64,000 nt of DNA. Source: Sinomonas terrae. GTDB taxonomy: Bacteria > Actinomycetota > Actinomycetes > Actinomycetales > Micrococcaceae. How positions within the stretch are numbered: the stretch's first letter is position 1; every line of letters begins with the position of its first letter. Shown in pieces: positions 8,510-17,166 of this stretch. Location of the stretch: NCBI RefSeq assembly GCF_022539255.1, contig NZ_JAKZBV010000001.1:3534001-3598000 (forward strand), read 5' to 3'. The position numbers were made by a program, and so were the translations under genes. The notes under the pieces are model-generated. The model saw nothing but the letters and a program-made list of their open reading frames with translations. It was not told where the DNA came from and ran no database searches.

Positions 8510-8829
8510 CCGGGCGGCCCCGTTCGGACCTAGGGTCTAGCAGATGACGACGCCCATGGGCGACGTCCCTCCTCATCGCCCAGGCCAGCGTCAGAAAGTC
8601 ACCTTCTCGCGGAGAAGCTCCCTTGAGGGTGACTTCTGCGCGAGAAGGTAACTGCTTCGCTCGCGGACGGCCGGCCGCCTGGTGGCACTCGCCCAGCGTG
8701 CCCGGAAGAGCGCCTCCGTGTCCGCTTCCATCGTCTCGCGCCCGGTGAAGCACGTGCGCTGCGGTGATGGTGCGGCCGGGCTGCCCCGCTCCCGGCCCGG
8801 GGGATGCGGACGTGCCCGGCGCTTTAGGG
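8510..8829. other. Intergenic between convergent genes, with a large hairpin
   Basis: This gap separates the SRPBCC gene (plus) and nnrD (minus). It contains the long hairpin at 8598-8652. The remaining sequence has only open frames without support on both strands. Confidence 0.4.
8598..8652. repeat. Long imperfect inverted repeat (REP-like or bidirectional terminator)
   Basis: Outer arms GTCACCTTCTCGCG (8598-8611) and CGCGAGAAGGTAAC (8639-8652) pair at 13 of 14 positions. The interior can extend the pairing imperfectly (GAGAAGCTCCCT against AGGGTGACTTCT). It lies between convergent genes, as a bidirectional terminator or a dispersed REP-type palindrome would. No T-tract is obvious. Confidence 0.55.
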
Positions 8830-9753
8830 TCAGGCGTTGTATTCGAGCATCAGGGCCGGCAGTTCGTCGGCGAGTTCGCGAGCGAGGAACCCGAGCGGGC
8901 CGAGCCTGCTGGCCAGCCGGTCGGCCGCGGCTGCGTGCAGGTGCGTGCCCCAGCAGGCCGCCTGCGCGCTGCTGGTTCCCCGGGCGCGGAGCCCGGCGAT
9001 CGCGCCAGCCAGGACGTCCCCGCTGCCCGAGGTGCCCAGGCCGCCGTGCCCCGTGGTGATCTTCCACAGTCTCGGCTCCTCCGGATCCAGTCCGGCGGGC
9101 TGGGCGATCAGCCCCTGGCAGCTGACCACGGCGTCGAACCTGTCGGAGATCTCGGCGAGGTCCTCTTCGAGGTCGTCCACGTCCCGGCCCAGCAGGAGCG
9201 CGGCCTCGGTGGGATTCGGGGTCAGGATCAGCCGCCCGCGCCAGGGGTCCAGCCGGTCCTCCAGCGTCACTAAGGCGGCCAGGGCGTAAGCGTCGAGGAC
9301 GACGGCGGGCCCTCCCCAGCGGTCAGTCCGGCTACCAGGGGGCGCCTCGCGTTCGAGCAGCGCGGCCAGCAGCTGCCCGGCAAGGTCGAGATCGTCGAGC
9401 CCAGGCCCCACCAGGACAGTGTCTGCTTGGTCCAGGTAGGAGGAGATCCGCTCTAGCTCGGGCCTGACCGAGCCGTCCACGGTTTCCGGCAGGCCGATCG
9501 AACCGCACTCGGGCAACGCCACCCCCAGCTGCACGGCCGCCGATTCGGCCACGGCCAGTGTGAGCCTCCCGGCCCCGGCGCGCAGGGCTGTTATACCTGC
9601 CAGCAGGGCGGCACCGGGGGTGGCCCGGGCCCCGCCGACCACCAGCACCGACCCGCGCGAGTACTTGTCCCGGCCCGGCGCCGGCAGAGGCCACTGCCGC
9701 AGGAGTGAGGGCGTCACCAGGGCGGGGCCGATGGAATCACCGCGGCCGGGCAT
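8830..9753 (-). CDS. nnrD: ADP-dependent NAD(P)H-hydrate dehydratase
   Basis: 307 residues of the ribokinase-like carbohydrate-kinase fold. SVLVVGGARATPGAALLAGITALRAGAG is the NnrD N-terminal signature, VLDAYALAAL and ILTPNPTEAALLLGR are the central strands, and GGLGTSGSGDVLAGAIAGL holds the nucleotide-binding G-D. It uses ADP to dehydrate damaged S-NAD(P)HX. This actinobacterial form lacks the epimerase (NnrE) half found in fused enzymes, so the epimerase must be elsewhere. GGAG lies before the ATG. It overlaps the end of the upstream phosphatase by 17 nt, indicating co-transcription. Confidence 0.92.
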   Translation of the reverse strand: MPGRGDSIGPALVTPSLLRQWPLPAPGRDKYSRGSVLVVGGARATPGAALLAGITALRAGAGRLTLAVAESAAVQLGVALPECGSIGLPETVDGSVRPELERISSYLDQADTVLVGPGLDDLDLAGQLLAALLEREAPPGSRTDRWGGPAVVLDAYALAALVTLEDRLDPWRGRLILTPNPTEAALLLGRDVDDLEEDLAEISDRFDAVVSCQGLIAQPAGLDPEEPRLWKITTGHGGLGTSGSGDVLAGAIAGLRARGTSSAQAACWGTHLHAAAADRLASRLGPLGFLARELADELPALMLEYNA

Positions 9754-10468
9754 CGGTTTCTCCGCCGTGCTCGGTGACCGCGACGCCCTGCTCGGCCAGA
9801 TGATCGGCGACGTTGAAGCTCTCCAGGGTCCAAGGGCCCATGCCTGTGGGGCGGACGAACCGGGTGAGCGAGGCGTTGAGGATGACTTCCCTTTCTGCCA
9901 GGTCCAGCAGTTCCGCTTCGCTGAGGCCTTCGAGCACGTATCGGAACAGCATGATCACCGCGTCGTGACACACCAGCATCACCCGGTGCCCCATGCCCAG
10001 GCTGTTCAGCTCTGCTAGGACGGACCGCAGCCGAAGTGCCACGTCCGCCCAAGACTCCCCTCCCGGCGGACGGTAGTAGAGCTTGCCCAGCCACTCCCGG
10101 CGCTCGGACTCCTCGGGGTAGCGGTTCTGCACGCCCAACCGGGTCAGCCGGTCTAAGATGCCGAGCTCGCGGTCGCGCAGCCGCTCGTCGGTGCGCACCC
10201 GTAGGGGCCACCCTGCTGTCTCCGCCGCGATCTCGGCCGTTTGGCGGGCTCTGGCGTAGGGGGAGGACACCACCGCGTCCGGGCGGAGCCCCGCGGGGAT
10301 CCGGGCCAGCGCGGTGCCCAGTGCCTTGGCCTGGTCCCGGCCTGTCCCGGACAGGTCGACGTCCGCGTCCCGTGCGGGAACGTCGATGACCTCCGCGCCG
10401 GCCTCACGCGCTTCCGTGGCCGCGACGTTGCCTTCGCTCTCACCGTGCCGGACCAGCAGCAGCTCCAC
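9737..10468 (-). CDS. Histidine phosphatase family protein (phosphoglycerate-mutase-like)
   Basis: 243 residues from GTG 10468, chosen because AGGAGG lies 8 nt upstream and the protein then begins right at VELLLVRHGESEGN, the phospho-accepting His motif (R7-H8-G9). VVSSPYARARQTAEIAA follows, then REWLGKLYYRPPGGESW and the second catalytic His in LVCHDAVIML. The open frame runs on to 10756, but that extension has no family similarity. Phosphoesterase of unknown substrate; in the same transcription unit as nnrD. Confidence 0.88.
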   Translation of the reverse strand: MELLLVRHGESEGNVAATEAREAGAEVIDVPARDADVDLSGTGRDQAKALGTALARIPAGLRPDAVVSSPYARARQTAEIAAETAGWPLRVRTDERLRDRELGILDRLTRLGVQNRYPEESERREWLGKLYYRPPGGESWADVALRLRSVLAELNSLGMGHRVMLVCHDAVIMLFRYVLEGLSEAELLDLAEREVILNASLTRFVRPTGMGPWTLESFNVADHLAEQGVAVTEHGGETDARPR

Positions 10469-10778
10469 CGCCCCGGCCTCCTGGACGGCCCCCGTGAGGC
10501 CCTCGCCGTCGTCCCCCGATTCCCTGTTCGCTGAAGCGTCCTTCAAGAAACCACCCCGTCCTTGCCGTGCCGGATCCCTGAACACTACCAATCGGCGTAC
10601 CCGGGGGCGGCGGACCGAAACGGAGACCGGCGTCGCGCTCTGGCGGGGGCCGCGGGTCAGACCCATGTCGCGGGCACCTCGGCAGAAACGGCTGGCAGAG
10701 GGCCTGAATGTCGGTGCAGGCTGGGATGATCGTTCGACCACAAGGAACGACTGCATCAGTCAGTGGAAGGAGATTCCC
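10469..10778. other. Divergent promoter region, no gene seen
   Basis: 310 bases between the divergent phosphatase and sedolisin genes. Frames are open on both strands but unsupported. It should hold promoters in both directions; I could not pick a convincing -35/-10 pair. GGAAGGAG at 10765-10772 is the sedolisin ribosome site. Confidence 0.4.
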
Positions 10779-12344
10779 ATGTCCGAGCAGCGCAACCCAC
10801 AGGCCGAGACGGAACCGAGCGTGCCTCTGGCGGGGTCCGAGCGGCCTCCGGCCCCAGGCCTCGCCTCGCAGCGCCCTGCCGACCCCTCCCAGCGGATCGA
10901 GGTCACCGTCGTCCTGCGCCGCCGGAGCCCGCTCCCGCAGCCGGGACCGGACGCCAGGCCGATGAGCCGCGAAGACCTGGCCGCGGACTACGGCGCCGCC
11001 GAGGATGACCTGCGGATCGCGACAGAGACCTTCACCCGACTCGGCGCAGAGGTCCTCGAGTCCGACCCTGCCTCCCGGCGCATCAGGCTTGCCGGAACCG
11101 TGGGACAGCTCGGCAAGATCTTCGGCACGAGCATCGAGGAAGCGACCAGCACTGCGCCCGACGGGTCCACCACATGGCACAGGCACCGCACCGGGGGCCT
11201 GAGCATCCCGGCCGACCTCGACGGGATCGTCACAGCGGTCCTAGGCCTCGACGACCGCCCCCAGACCCGCGCACAGTTCCGCGTCATCGCGCCCGCAGCG
11301 GCGGCCACGAGCTACACCCCGCCCCAGCTCGGCACGATCTACAGCTTCCCCACCGGCACGGACGGGACCGGGCAGACCGTGGCCATCCTCGAACTCGGCG
11401 GCGGTTTCGCCCAGACAGACCTGGATGCCTACTTCGCCGAACTCGGCCTCCCCACCCCGGCGGTCACGGCAGTCGGCGTCGACGGCGCCGCGAACCAGCC
11501 GGGCCAGGATCCCCAGGGCGCCGACGGCGAGGTGCTCCTGGACATCGAGGTCGTCGGGGCCCTCGCCCCCAAGGCCGGCATCGTCGTCTACTTCGCCCCG
11601 AACACCGACGCGGGCTTCCTCGACGCGCTCGTCGCTGCTTCGCACGCCACGCCTGCCCCCTGCGCGATCAGCATCAGCTGGGGCCAGAGCGAAGACGCCT
11701 GGACGGCCCAGGCACGCACCGCGCTGGACCAGGCACTGGCCGACGCCGCGGCCCTCGGCATCACCGTGACGGTCGCCGCGGGCGATCGAGGCAGCAGCGA
11801 CGGCGCCTCCGACGGCAAGAACCACGCCGACTTCCCCGCCTCGAGCCCCCACGCCCTCGCCTGCGGGGGAACGCGTCTGGAAGCCGACCCCTCCACCGGC
11901 GCGATCTCCTCGGAGACAGTCTGGAACGACGGGCCCAGCTCCGCGACCGGGGGCGGGTACAGCGACGTGTTCCCCGCCCCCGCATGGCAGAACCCGCCCG
12001 CCTCGGGAACGCAGGCGGCCAGCGGACGCGGCGTCCCGGACGTGAGCGCCGTCGCCGATCCGCAGACCGGCTACCGGGTCCGGGTCGACGGCAGCGACCT
12101 CGTCATCGGAGGCACCAGCGCGGTGGCGCCGCTTTGGGCTGCCCTGATCGCCAGGCTAGCGCAGGCCACGAACCGGCGGTTCGGACTCTTCCAACCCCTG
12201 CTCTACGCCCAGAAGGCAGGCTTCCGGGACATCACCAGCGGGAGCAACGGCACCTACCAAGCCGGGCCCGGCTGGGACCCCTGCACCGGCCTGGGCACTC
12301 CCGAGGGCAGCGCCCTGCTCCAGGCAATCTCATCTTCCCGCTGA
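10779..12344 (+). CDS. Sedolisin/kumamolisin family serine-carboxyl peptidase (S53)
   Basis: 521 residues. A pro-activation domain (about 40-160, RIEVTVVLRRRSP onward) precedes the subtilisin-fold S53 domain. The catalytic set is present: Glu251 and Asp255 (DGEVLLDIEV), Asp336 (AAGDRGSSDG) and Ser447 (GGTSAVAP). The C-terminal calcium site is visible as FRDITSG and GWDPCTGLGTP. These enzymes cut proteins at acid pH after self-removal of the propeptide. No signal peptide is visible ahead of the propeptide, so export is unclear. GGAAGGAG upstream fixes the ATG inside a longer open frame. A strong hairpin follows 33 bases after the stop. Confidence 0.93.
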   Translation: MSEQRNPQAETEPSVPLAGSERPPAPGLASQRPADPSQRIEVTVVLRRRSPLPQPGPDARPMSREDLAADYGAAEDDLRIATETFTRLGAEVLESDPASRRIRLAGTVGQLGKIFGTSIEEATSTAPDGSTTWHRHRTGGLSIPADLDGIVTAVLGLDDRPQTRAQFRVIAPAAAATSYTPPQLGTIYSFPTGTDGTGQTVAILELGGGFAQTDLDAYFAELGLPTPAVTAVGVDGAANQPGQDPQGADGEVLLDIEVVGALAPKAGIVVYFAPNTDAGFLDALVAASHATPAPCAISISWGQSEDAWTAQARTALDQALADAAALGITVTVAAGDRGSSDGASDGKNHADFPASSPHALACGGTRLEADPSTGAISSETVWNDGPSSATGGGYSDVFPAPAWQNPPASGTQAASGRGVPDVSAVADPQTGYRVRVDGSDLVIGGTSAVAPLWAALIARLAQATNRRFGLFQPLLYAQKAGFRDITSGSNGTYQAGPGWDPCTGLGTPEGSALLQAISSSR

Positions 12345-12713
12345 ATCCCCCGCCGTAGCCGGGCCCACTGCCCCGTCCGCGAGGGAGGCAAGACGACGCC
12401 TCCTCGCGGGCTAGGCGGCCAGGAGACCAGAGCTGGGCGGTCTCCCCGCCCGGGGCGATAGGTTCATTCTCAGCCACCGAACCGGTATCGGCAGCGCGCA
12501 CCGGCGGGATTTTGTCCTGCGGAGAAGTCCCGCCCTACAGGGGAGTTAGAGGGGGACATTTTGGTACGGGACTTTGGGTGAACCACTGGTAGACGTCGGT
12601 AATCGGCCGAACACCGAGGACGACGGCGAGCCGCAGCCCGGCGATCAGCTTTCGGCCGTCCGCGACGCTGACTTCCACCCTGCTCCGATCTATGCTCTGA
12701 GCGAGGTGGTCCC
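12345..12713. other. Intergenic: terminator then LuxR-gene promoter region
   Basis: Besides the hairpin at 12377-12409 there is no supported gene in this 369-base gap. The ribosome site GAGGTGG for the LuxR gene lies at its right end. Open frames on the minus strand lack start context. Confidence 0.4.
12377..12409 (+). terminator. Hairpin terminator after the sedolisin gene
   Basis: CCGCGAGGGAGGC (12377-12389) pairs with GCCTCCTCGCGG (12398-12409) with one bulged G and an 8-base loop. It starts 33 bases after the peptidase stop codon. Confidence 0.65.
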
Positions 12714-14333
12714 ATGCCCCACGCCCGGACCGATGACGGTCGGAAGCTCTACGACGCCCAAGCTTGGGCGGCGGCGCTTGAGGCGTTCGCCCAAGCCGAC
12801 CGCGAGACACCACTGCCCTCTGCCGACCTGATGCCCTTCGGCTTCTGCGCTTTCCTGCTCGGACACGAAGAGCAGTCGATCGACCTGCTCGGGCGTGCGT
12901 TCCGGGGATTCCTTGGCGCCGGGGACGGGGCCGCCGCCGCTCGGGCCGCGTTCTGGCTCGCGTTCGTCCATGAGTCGCACGGAGATCCTGCTCGTGCCGA
13001 AGCGTGGGGCCGGCGGCTTGCAGAAATCGTCGAGGACGCTGGTCTGGGCGCAGAGCGAGCCCTGGTCTGCTCGGGGCTCGGCCATGTCGCCCTTGCGTCC
13101 TCGGATCCCGAGGTCATCCGTCATGCGCTCGATCTCTCCCGGGAGGCCATCGAGCTCGCCCGACCGGTCGGGGACACCGACACCTCTGTCCTGTCCCGGC
13201 TGAGCGCAGGTTGGGCCCTTCTACGGCTTGGGAGCATTGACGAGGGCCTCGCCGAGCTGGACGATGCGATGGCTGTGGTGACCTCCGGCGAGGTCCAGAC
13301 CCCGATCGTCACCGGGGCCGCCTACTGCTCGGTCATCTCGGCCTCGCTGCGCACGGCCGACGTCGCCCGTGCCCGGGAATGGACGACGGCTGCCTCGGAC
13401 TGGTGCTCCCGCAACCCCGAGCTGGTGCCATTCCGCGGCGAATGCCTCGTGCACCGGTCGGTGGTCAAGATGCTCGACGGCGACTGGCCCGGCGCGCTGG
13501 CCGAGGCGACACGGGCCAGCGAGCGGCTCCATCCCGCCGATGTGGGCCTTGCCAGATACCAGATGGGCGAACTGCACCGTCTCACGGGCCGGTTCACCGA
13601 AGCCGAGAACGCCTACCGCCTCGCCAATTCGGCAGGACGCCGCCCGGAACCCGGCCTCATGCTCCTGCGCCTCGCGCAGGGTCGGGCCGAGGCGGCCGAA
13701 GTGTCGGCGCGGCGCCTCGAGCGCGAGCTCGCCTCCAACGCGGAACGGGCCGAATTCCTCCCCGCCTACGTCGAGGTCATGGCCGCAGTAGGCGAGGCTG
13801 GACTCGCGCAGGCCGCAGCGGACGAGCTGGCGGACATGGCCAACGCTGCTCATGGCCCCGTCCCCTCGGCCCGGGCCCTCACTGCCGCGGGCATCGCACG
13901 CTTCGCCGCTGGGGAAGCCCTGGGCGCGGCCTCGAGCCTCCGCGAGGCGTCCCTTCGCTGGCATGACCTCGGTATGCCGTACCTCGAGGCCAAGGCGCGG
14001 GCTTCGCTCGGAAGGTGCTACGCCGCACTTGGCGACGACGATGCGGCCGCTCTCGAGATCGAGGCCGCTCGCGGAGCCTTCGAACGGCTGGGGGCGGGCC
14101 CAGACCTCGCAGCCATCCTGGGCCACCTGCCCTCCTCGTCCGGACCGCTCACCCCACGCGAGGTCGAAGTGGTGCGCCTCGTGGCAAAGGGGCTGACCAA
14201 TCGCGGCGTGGCCGAGGAGCTCGTACTGAGCGAGAAGACCGTTGCCCGGCACTTGGCCAACATCTACACCAAGCTCGGCATCGCCTCTCGCACGGCGGCC
14301 ACCGCCTACGCCTACGACCACCACCTGCTCTGA
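12714..14333 (+). CDS. LuxR-family transcriptional regulator with TPR-like sensor region
   Basis: 539 residues. Most of the protein (1-460) is a helical-repeat (TPR-like) array rich in paired helices such as AAARAAFWLAFVHESHGDPARAEAWGRRLAEI. The last 65 residues are a LuxR/GerE helix-turn-helix: LTPREVEVVRLVAKGLTNRG, then EELVLSEKTVARHLANIYTKLG. No ATPase (MalT/LAL) motif is visible, so it is shorter than LAL regulators. It is followed 144 bases downstream by a flavin monooxygenase on the same strand, a frequent pairing in actinobacteria and a likely target. Signal unknown. Confidence 0.9.
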   Translation: MPHARTDDGRKLYDAQAWAAALEAFAQADRETPLPSADLMPFGFCAFLLGHEEQSIDLLGRAFRGFLGAGDGAAAARAAFWLAFVHESHGDPARAEAWGRRLAEIVEDAGLGAERALVCSGLGHVALASSDPEVIRHALDLSREAIELARPVGDTDTSVLSRLSAGWALLRLGSIDEGLAELDDAMAVVTSGEVQTPIVTGAAYCSVISASLRTADVARAREWTTAASDWCSRNPELVPFRGECLVHRSVVKMLDGDWPGALAEATRASERLHPADVGLARYQMGELHRLTGRFTEAENAYRLANSAGRRPEPGLMLLRLAQGRAEAAEVSARRLERELASNAERAEFLPAYVEVMAAVGEAGLAQAAADELADMANAAHGPVPSARALTAAGIARFAAGEALGAASSLREASLRWHDLGMPYLEAKARASLGRCYAALGDDDAAALEIEAARGAFERLGAGPDLAAILGHLPSSSGPLTPREVEVVRLVAKGLTNRGVAEELVLSEKTVARHLANIYTKLGIASRTAATAYAYDHHLL

Positions 14334-14477
14334 CGCCCCCGCGCTGCCGCAGGTGCACAGAATTGCCCATGCCCCTGGCTGCCGTTCTGCATGATCCGGC
14401 CGACGCGGCGTCCGTTGCCCGGCCGTACCGTCGATTCATCAGTAGAAGAGAAGGTCCGGAAGGGTCGGGAGGACATC

Positions 14478-15596
14478 ATGACTGGCATGGAGCCGCTCGC
14501 GCCGCTCGCCACCGCGGGGCGCCGCATCGAAACAGCGATCATCGGCGGCGGCCAGGCGGGGTTGGCCGAAGCCTACTGGCTCCGTCGAGCAGGTCGGGAA
14601 TGCGTGGTGTTCGAGGCACGCAAACGCGTCGGCGACCAGTGGCGAGAGCGGTACGACTCCCTGCGGCTGTTCACGCCCGCGTGGGCCGACGGGCTGCCCG
14701 GGATGACGTTCCCGGCTCCGAGATCGTCCTGGCCGACAGCACGCGAAGTGGCGGACTACCTCGAGGGGTACGCCGACATGATCGGTGGGTCGCTGTGGGC
14801 CGGCGTTCGGGTGGACTCCGTGGAGATGTTGGGTGACGGATCCTTCGTCATCTCCACGACCTCCGGCCAGTGGCATGCGCAGAACGTCGTCGTCGCCACG
14901 GGCAGCGACGCCGCCCCCAAGATCCCGGAGGTCGCATCCCAGCTCGATCCCGGCATCCGACAGCTCCACTCAAGCCAGTACCGCAACCCGGCACAGCTCC
15001 TCCCCGGACCGGTCCTCGTCGTGGGGGCGAGCCAATCCGGCGCCGACCTGGCGCTCGAAGCCGCCCAGGCAGGGCACGAGACGTGGCTCTCCGGGCGCCA
15101 CCCCGGCGAGCTGCCCGTGAACGAGCGGATCGCCGGGCCGTTCTTCTGGTTCGCCCAGAACTACGTCCTCACCCTCAAGACACCCATCGGCCAAAAACTG
15201 CGGCCCGTGATACGCCACGGCGGCTCACCACTGATCCGAACGAAGCGCGCAGACCTCGACCGGGCGGGCGTCCACCGCACGCCCGCCCGCACAACCGCGT
15301 CGATCGACGGGAGGCCGACGCTCGACGACGGGACAGTCCTCGACGTCGCCAACGTCCTCTGGTGCACGGGCTACCTGCCGAGCTATGCCTTCATCCACCC
15401 CGCCGTCATCGGACCCGACGGCTATCCCACAGAGACGCAAGGCGTGGCCGCCGACGTTCCGGGTCTTTTCTATCTGGGCCTGGTCTTCCAACGGGGGTTC
15501 TACTCGCATCTGCTGGGCGGAGTGGGCCGCGACGCGAAGTTCATCGCCCAGCTGATCAGCGAGCGAGCCCTTTCCCGGAACACAGTCGCCGCCTGA
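14478..15596 (+). CDS. Flavin-containing monooxygenase / NAD(P)-binding FAD oxidoreductase
   Basis: 372 residues from ATG 14478 (GGGAGGA upstream). FAD Rossmann motif IIGGGQAGLAEAYWLRRAGRECVVFE (G-x-G-x-x-G then Glu), then VGDQWRERYDSLRLFTP, the characteristic segment after the first motif in FMO/TrkA-like enzymes, and the NAD(P)H motif VLVVGASQSGADLALEAA. The ATG-like hexad near VLWCTGYLPSY is the conserved C-T-G-Y of this family. It probably oxygenates a small soft nucleophile or ketone, or acts as an NADPH oxidase. Substrate unknown; likely regulated by the adjacent LuxR protein. Confidence 0.85.
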   Translation: MTGMEPLAPLATAGRRIETAIIGGGQAGLAEAYWLRRAGRECVVFEARKRVGDQWRERYDSLRLFTPAWADGLPGMTFPAPRSSWPTAREVADYLEGYADMIGGSLWAGVRVDSVEMLGDGSFVISTTSGQWHAQNVVVATGSDAAPKIPEVASQLDPGIRQLHSSQYRNPAQLLPGPVLVVGASQSGADLALEAAQAGHETWLSGRHPGELPVNERIAGPFFWFAQNYVLTLKTPIGQKLRPVIRHGGSPLIRTKRADLDRAGVHRTPARTTASIDGRPTLDDGTVLDVANVLWCTGYLPSYAFIHPAVIGPDGYPTETQGVAADVPGLFYLGLVFQRGFYSHLLGGVGRDAKFIAQLISERALSRNTVAA

Positions 15597-15642
15597 TAAG
15601 CACACCTGCAGCCCCGGGCACGCAAACCGCACGGTGGATGCT

Positions 15643-16062
15643 TCAGTCCTCCTCGTCGGGCTCCTCGCTGCCGAGGATTGCCTCCTTGACGGTGTCCTTG
15701 ATGTTCGTGACCGCCTCCTTGACGGTCTCGATCGCGTCCTCGGTCCTGTCCTTGGCGACCTTGTGTGCGAGGGTCTCGGCGGTCTTCTCGGCCCCCTTCT
15801 TCATCACGTCTGGCAGGGTGACGTCTCGGTGCTGTTGGAGGTCCAGCCGGTTCGTGGCCTCGGCGAAGCGCAGGTAGGTGTCGACGCTGGCCACCACGAT
15901 GCGGGCGTCCACCGTCAGGACCGAGATGCCCAGGAGGGACACGCTGACGTAGGCGTCGATCACGAGCCCCTTGTCGAGGATGACGTTCAGCACGTCGGCC
16001 AGGGAGCTCGAGTGGGGGCGGTCGAGGTAGCCGCCGTACGACTGGGAGGAGGGGGCGGTCAT
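15643..16062 (-). CDS. Gas vesicle protein GvpA/GvpJ family, with C-terminal extension
   Basis: 139 residues. Residues about 15-75 are the GvpA/J fold: SSSLADVLNVILDKGLVIDAYVSVSLLGISVLTVDARIVVASVDTYLRFAEA. A charged, helical tail follows (KKGAEKTAETLAHKVAKDRTEDAIETVKEAV, then acidic EEPDEED) that the structural GvpA does not have, so GvpJ/S type is more likely. Its ATG overlaps the TGA of the preceding Gvp gene by 4 nt. No other gvp gene (F, G, K, L, N, O, V) is in the window. Function without them is uncertain. Confidence 0.85.
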   Translation of the reverse strand: MTAPSSQSYGGYLDRPHSSSLADVLNVILDKGLVIDAYVSVSLLGISVLTVDARIVVASVDTYLRFAEATNRLDLQQHRDVTLPDVMKKGAEKTAETLAHKVAKDRTEDAIETVKEAVTNIKDTVKEAILGSEEPDEED

Positions 16063-16442
16063 CCCTCTCTCCGCCGTGCCCCTGCCTCCCGCGGTCGGCT
16101 CCGCTCGGGCTGCGGGCCATCCCGGTGCTGCTCCCGGCTGCGCCGCTCGCTGGAGCCGTCGCCGTCGTCCCTTCTGCTGTCGAGCATCTCCGGCAGCCCG
16201 CGGCCGCCGCGGGAATCGATTTCGAGGCGCCCGGCGGCTTCGGCGAAGCGCAGGTAGGTGTCGATGCTCGCCATCACGGCACGCAAGTCGACGGTGAGGA
16301 CCTCGATGCCCACGAGGGAGAGCCTCACATAGGCGTCGATCACGAGCCCCTTGTCGAGGATGACGTTGAGGACCTCGGCGAGGGAGCTCGATTGGGGGCG
16401 CTCAAGGTAGCCTGCGCGCGGCTGGTACTGGCTCACTGTCAT
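16059..16442 (-). CDS. Gas vesicle protein GvpA/GvpJ family (second copy)
   Basis: 127 residues from ATG 16442; GGAAG nine bases upstream favours it over ATG 16460. The conserved core is SSSLAEVLNVILDKGLVIDAYVRLSLVGIEVLTVDLRAVMASIDTYLRFAEA, nearly identical to that of the next gene, pointing to a local duplication. The C-terminus is unlike its partner: a disordered Arg/Glu/Asp-rich tail (RSREQHRDGPQPERSRPREAGARRREG). First gene of a two-gene operon. Gas vesicle shells need additional proteins not present nearby. Confidence 0.85.
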   Translation of the reverse strand: MTVSQYQPRAGYLERPQSSSLAEVLNVILDKGLVIDAYVRLSLVGIEVLTVDLRAVMASIDTYLRFAEAAGRLEIDSRGGRGLPEMLDSRRDDGDGSSERRSREQHRDGPQPERSRPREAGARRREG

Positions 16443-16608
16443 CTGGTCCACTTCCTTCATCTCTCAAGGCGAGACCGATGGATTGGAATACCCGCAGTCG
16501 AAGGCTTGAATCACGCCTCTCGGCGGCCCTGGCCTCCACATCGTTCGGTCGCAGGAACGCCGCCCGGGGAAAGCGGAAGCGGCGAGCCGGGTGCAGGCTC
16601 GGCCGCGT

Positions 16609-17166
16609 TCATTCCCTAAGGGGTTTGAGGGCTCCTGCCCAGGCTGCCACCTGCTCCAGCATGGTGGCGAGCTGGTCTTCGGCTGCAGGGCTGGGGGTGA
16701 AGGTGGTGTAGTCCTGGAATTCGGTCGCGAAGGGCAGGGCGACCTGAGCGCGCACGTCGGCCATCTGCAGCTCCCCGGCGATCAGCCGCAGGTTCTCCAC
16801 CGCGCGGACCCCGCCGGCGCTTCCGTAGCCGACGAAACCGGCAGCCTTGTTGTTCCACTCGGCATAGATGTAGTCGAGGGCGTTCTTCAGGGCGCCGGGG
16901 ACGGAATGGTTGTACTCGCCGGTGACGAAGACGAACCCGTCGAACGGCTCCACGGCCCTCGCCCACACCTTGGTGTGCTCGTGCTCGTACCTGCCAAGGG
17001 AGGGAGGGAGCGGCTCGTCCAGGAGCGGGAGTTCGAAGTCCGCCAGGTCGAGGATCTCGAACTCGGCCACCTGGAGCCCGTGGGCCTGTTTGAGCACCCA
17101 GTCTGCGACCTGCCGTCCCCGCCTTCCGGGGCGGGTGCTTCCCACTACGATCGCGATTCTTACCAT
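16609..17166 (-). CDS. NADPH-dependent FMN reductase / quinone reductase
   Basis: 185 residues of the flavodoxin-like FMN_red family. The phosphate loop is GSTRPGRRGRQVADW (8-22) and the flavin contact is FVFVTGEYNHSVPGALKNALDYI (about 78-100), a highly conserved block, followed by GFVGYGSAGGVRAVENLR. Such enzymes transfer two electrons from NADPH to free FMN, azo dyes or quinones. AGGAGG lies 8 nt before the ATG. It stands alone. Confidence 0.93.
   Translation of the reverse strand: MVRIAIVVGSTRPGRRGRQVADWVLKQAHGLQVAEFEILDLADFELPLLDEPLPPSLGRYEHEHTKVWARAVEPFDGFVFVTGEYNHSVPGALKNALDYIYAEWNNKAAGFVGYGSAGGVRAVENLRLIAGELQMADVRAQVALPFATEFQDYTTFTPSPAAEDQLATMLEQVAAWAGALKPLRE

Noticed and set aside
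15643..16442. Possible CRISPR or tandem array because of the repeated GvpA core
   Set aside because: Two gene-sized protein-coding copies with divergent tails and no spacer pattern; I found no CRISPR array in the window.
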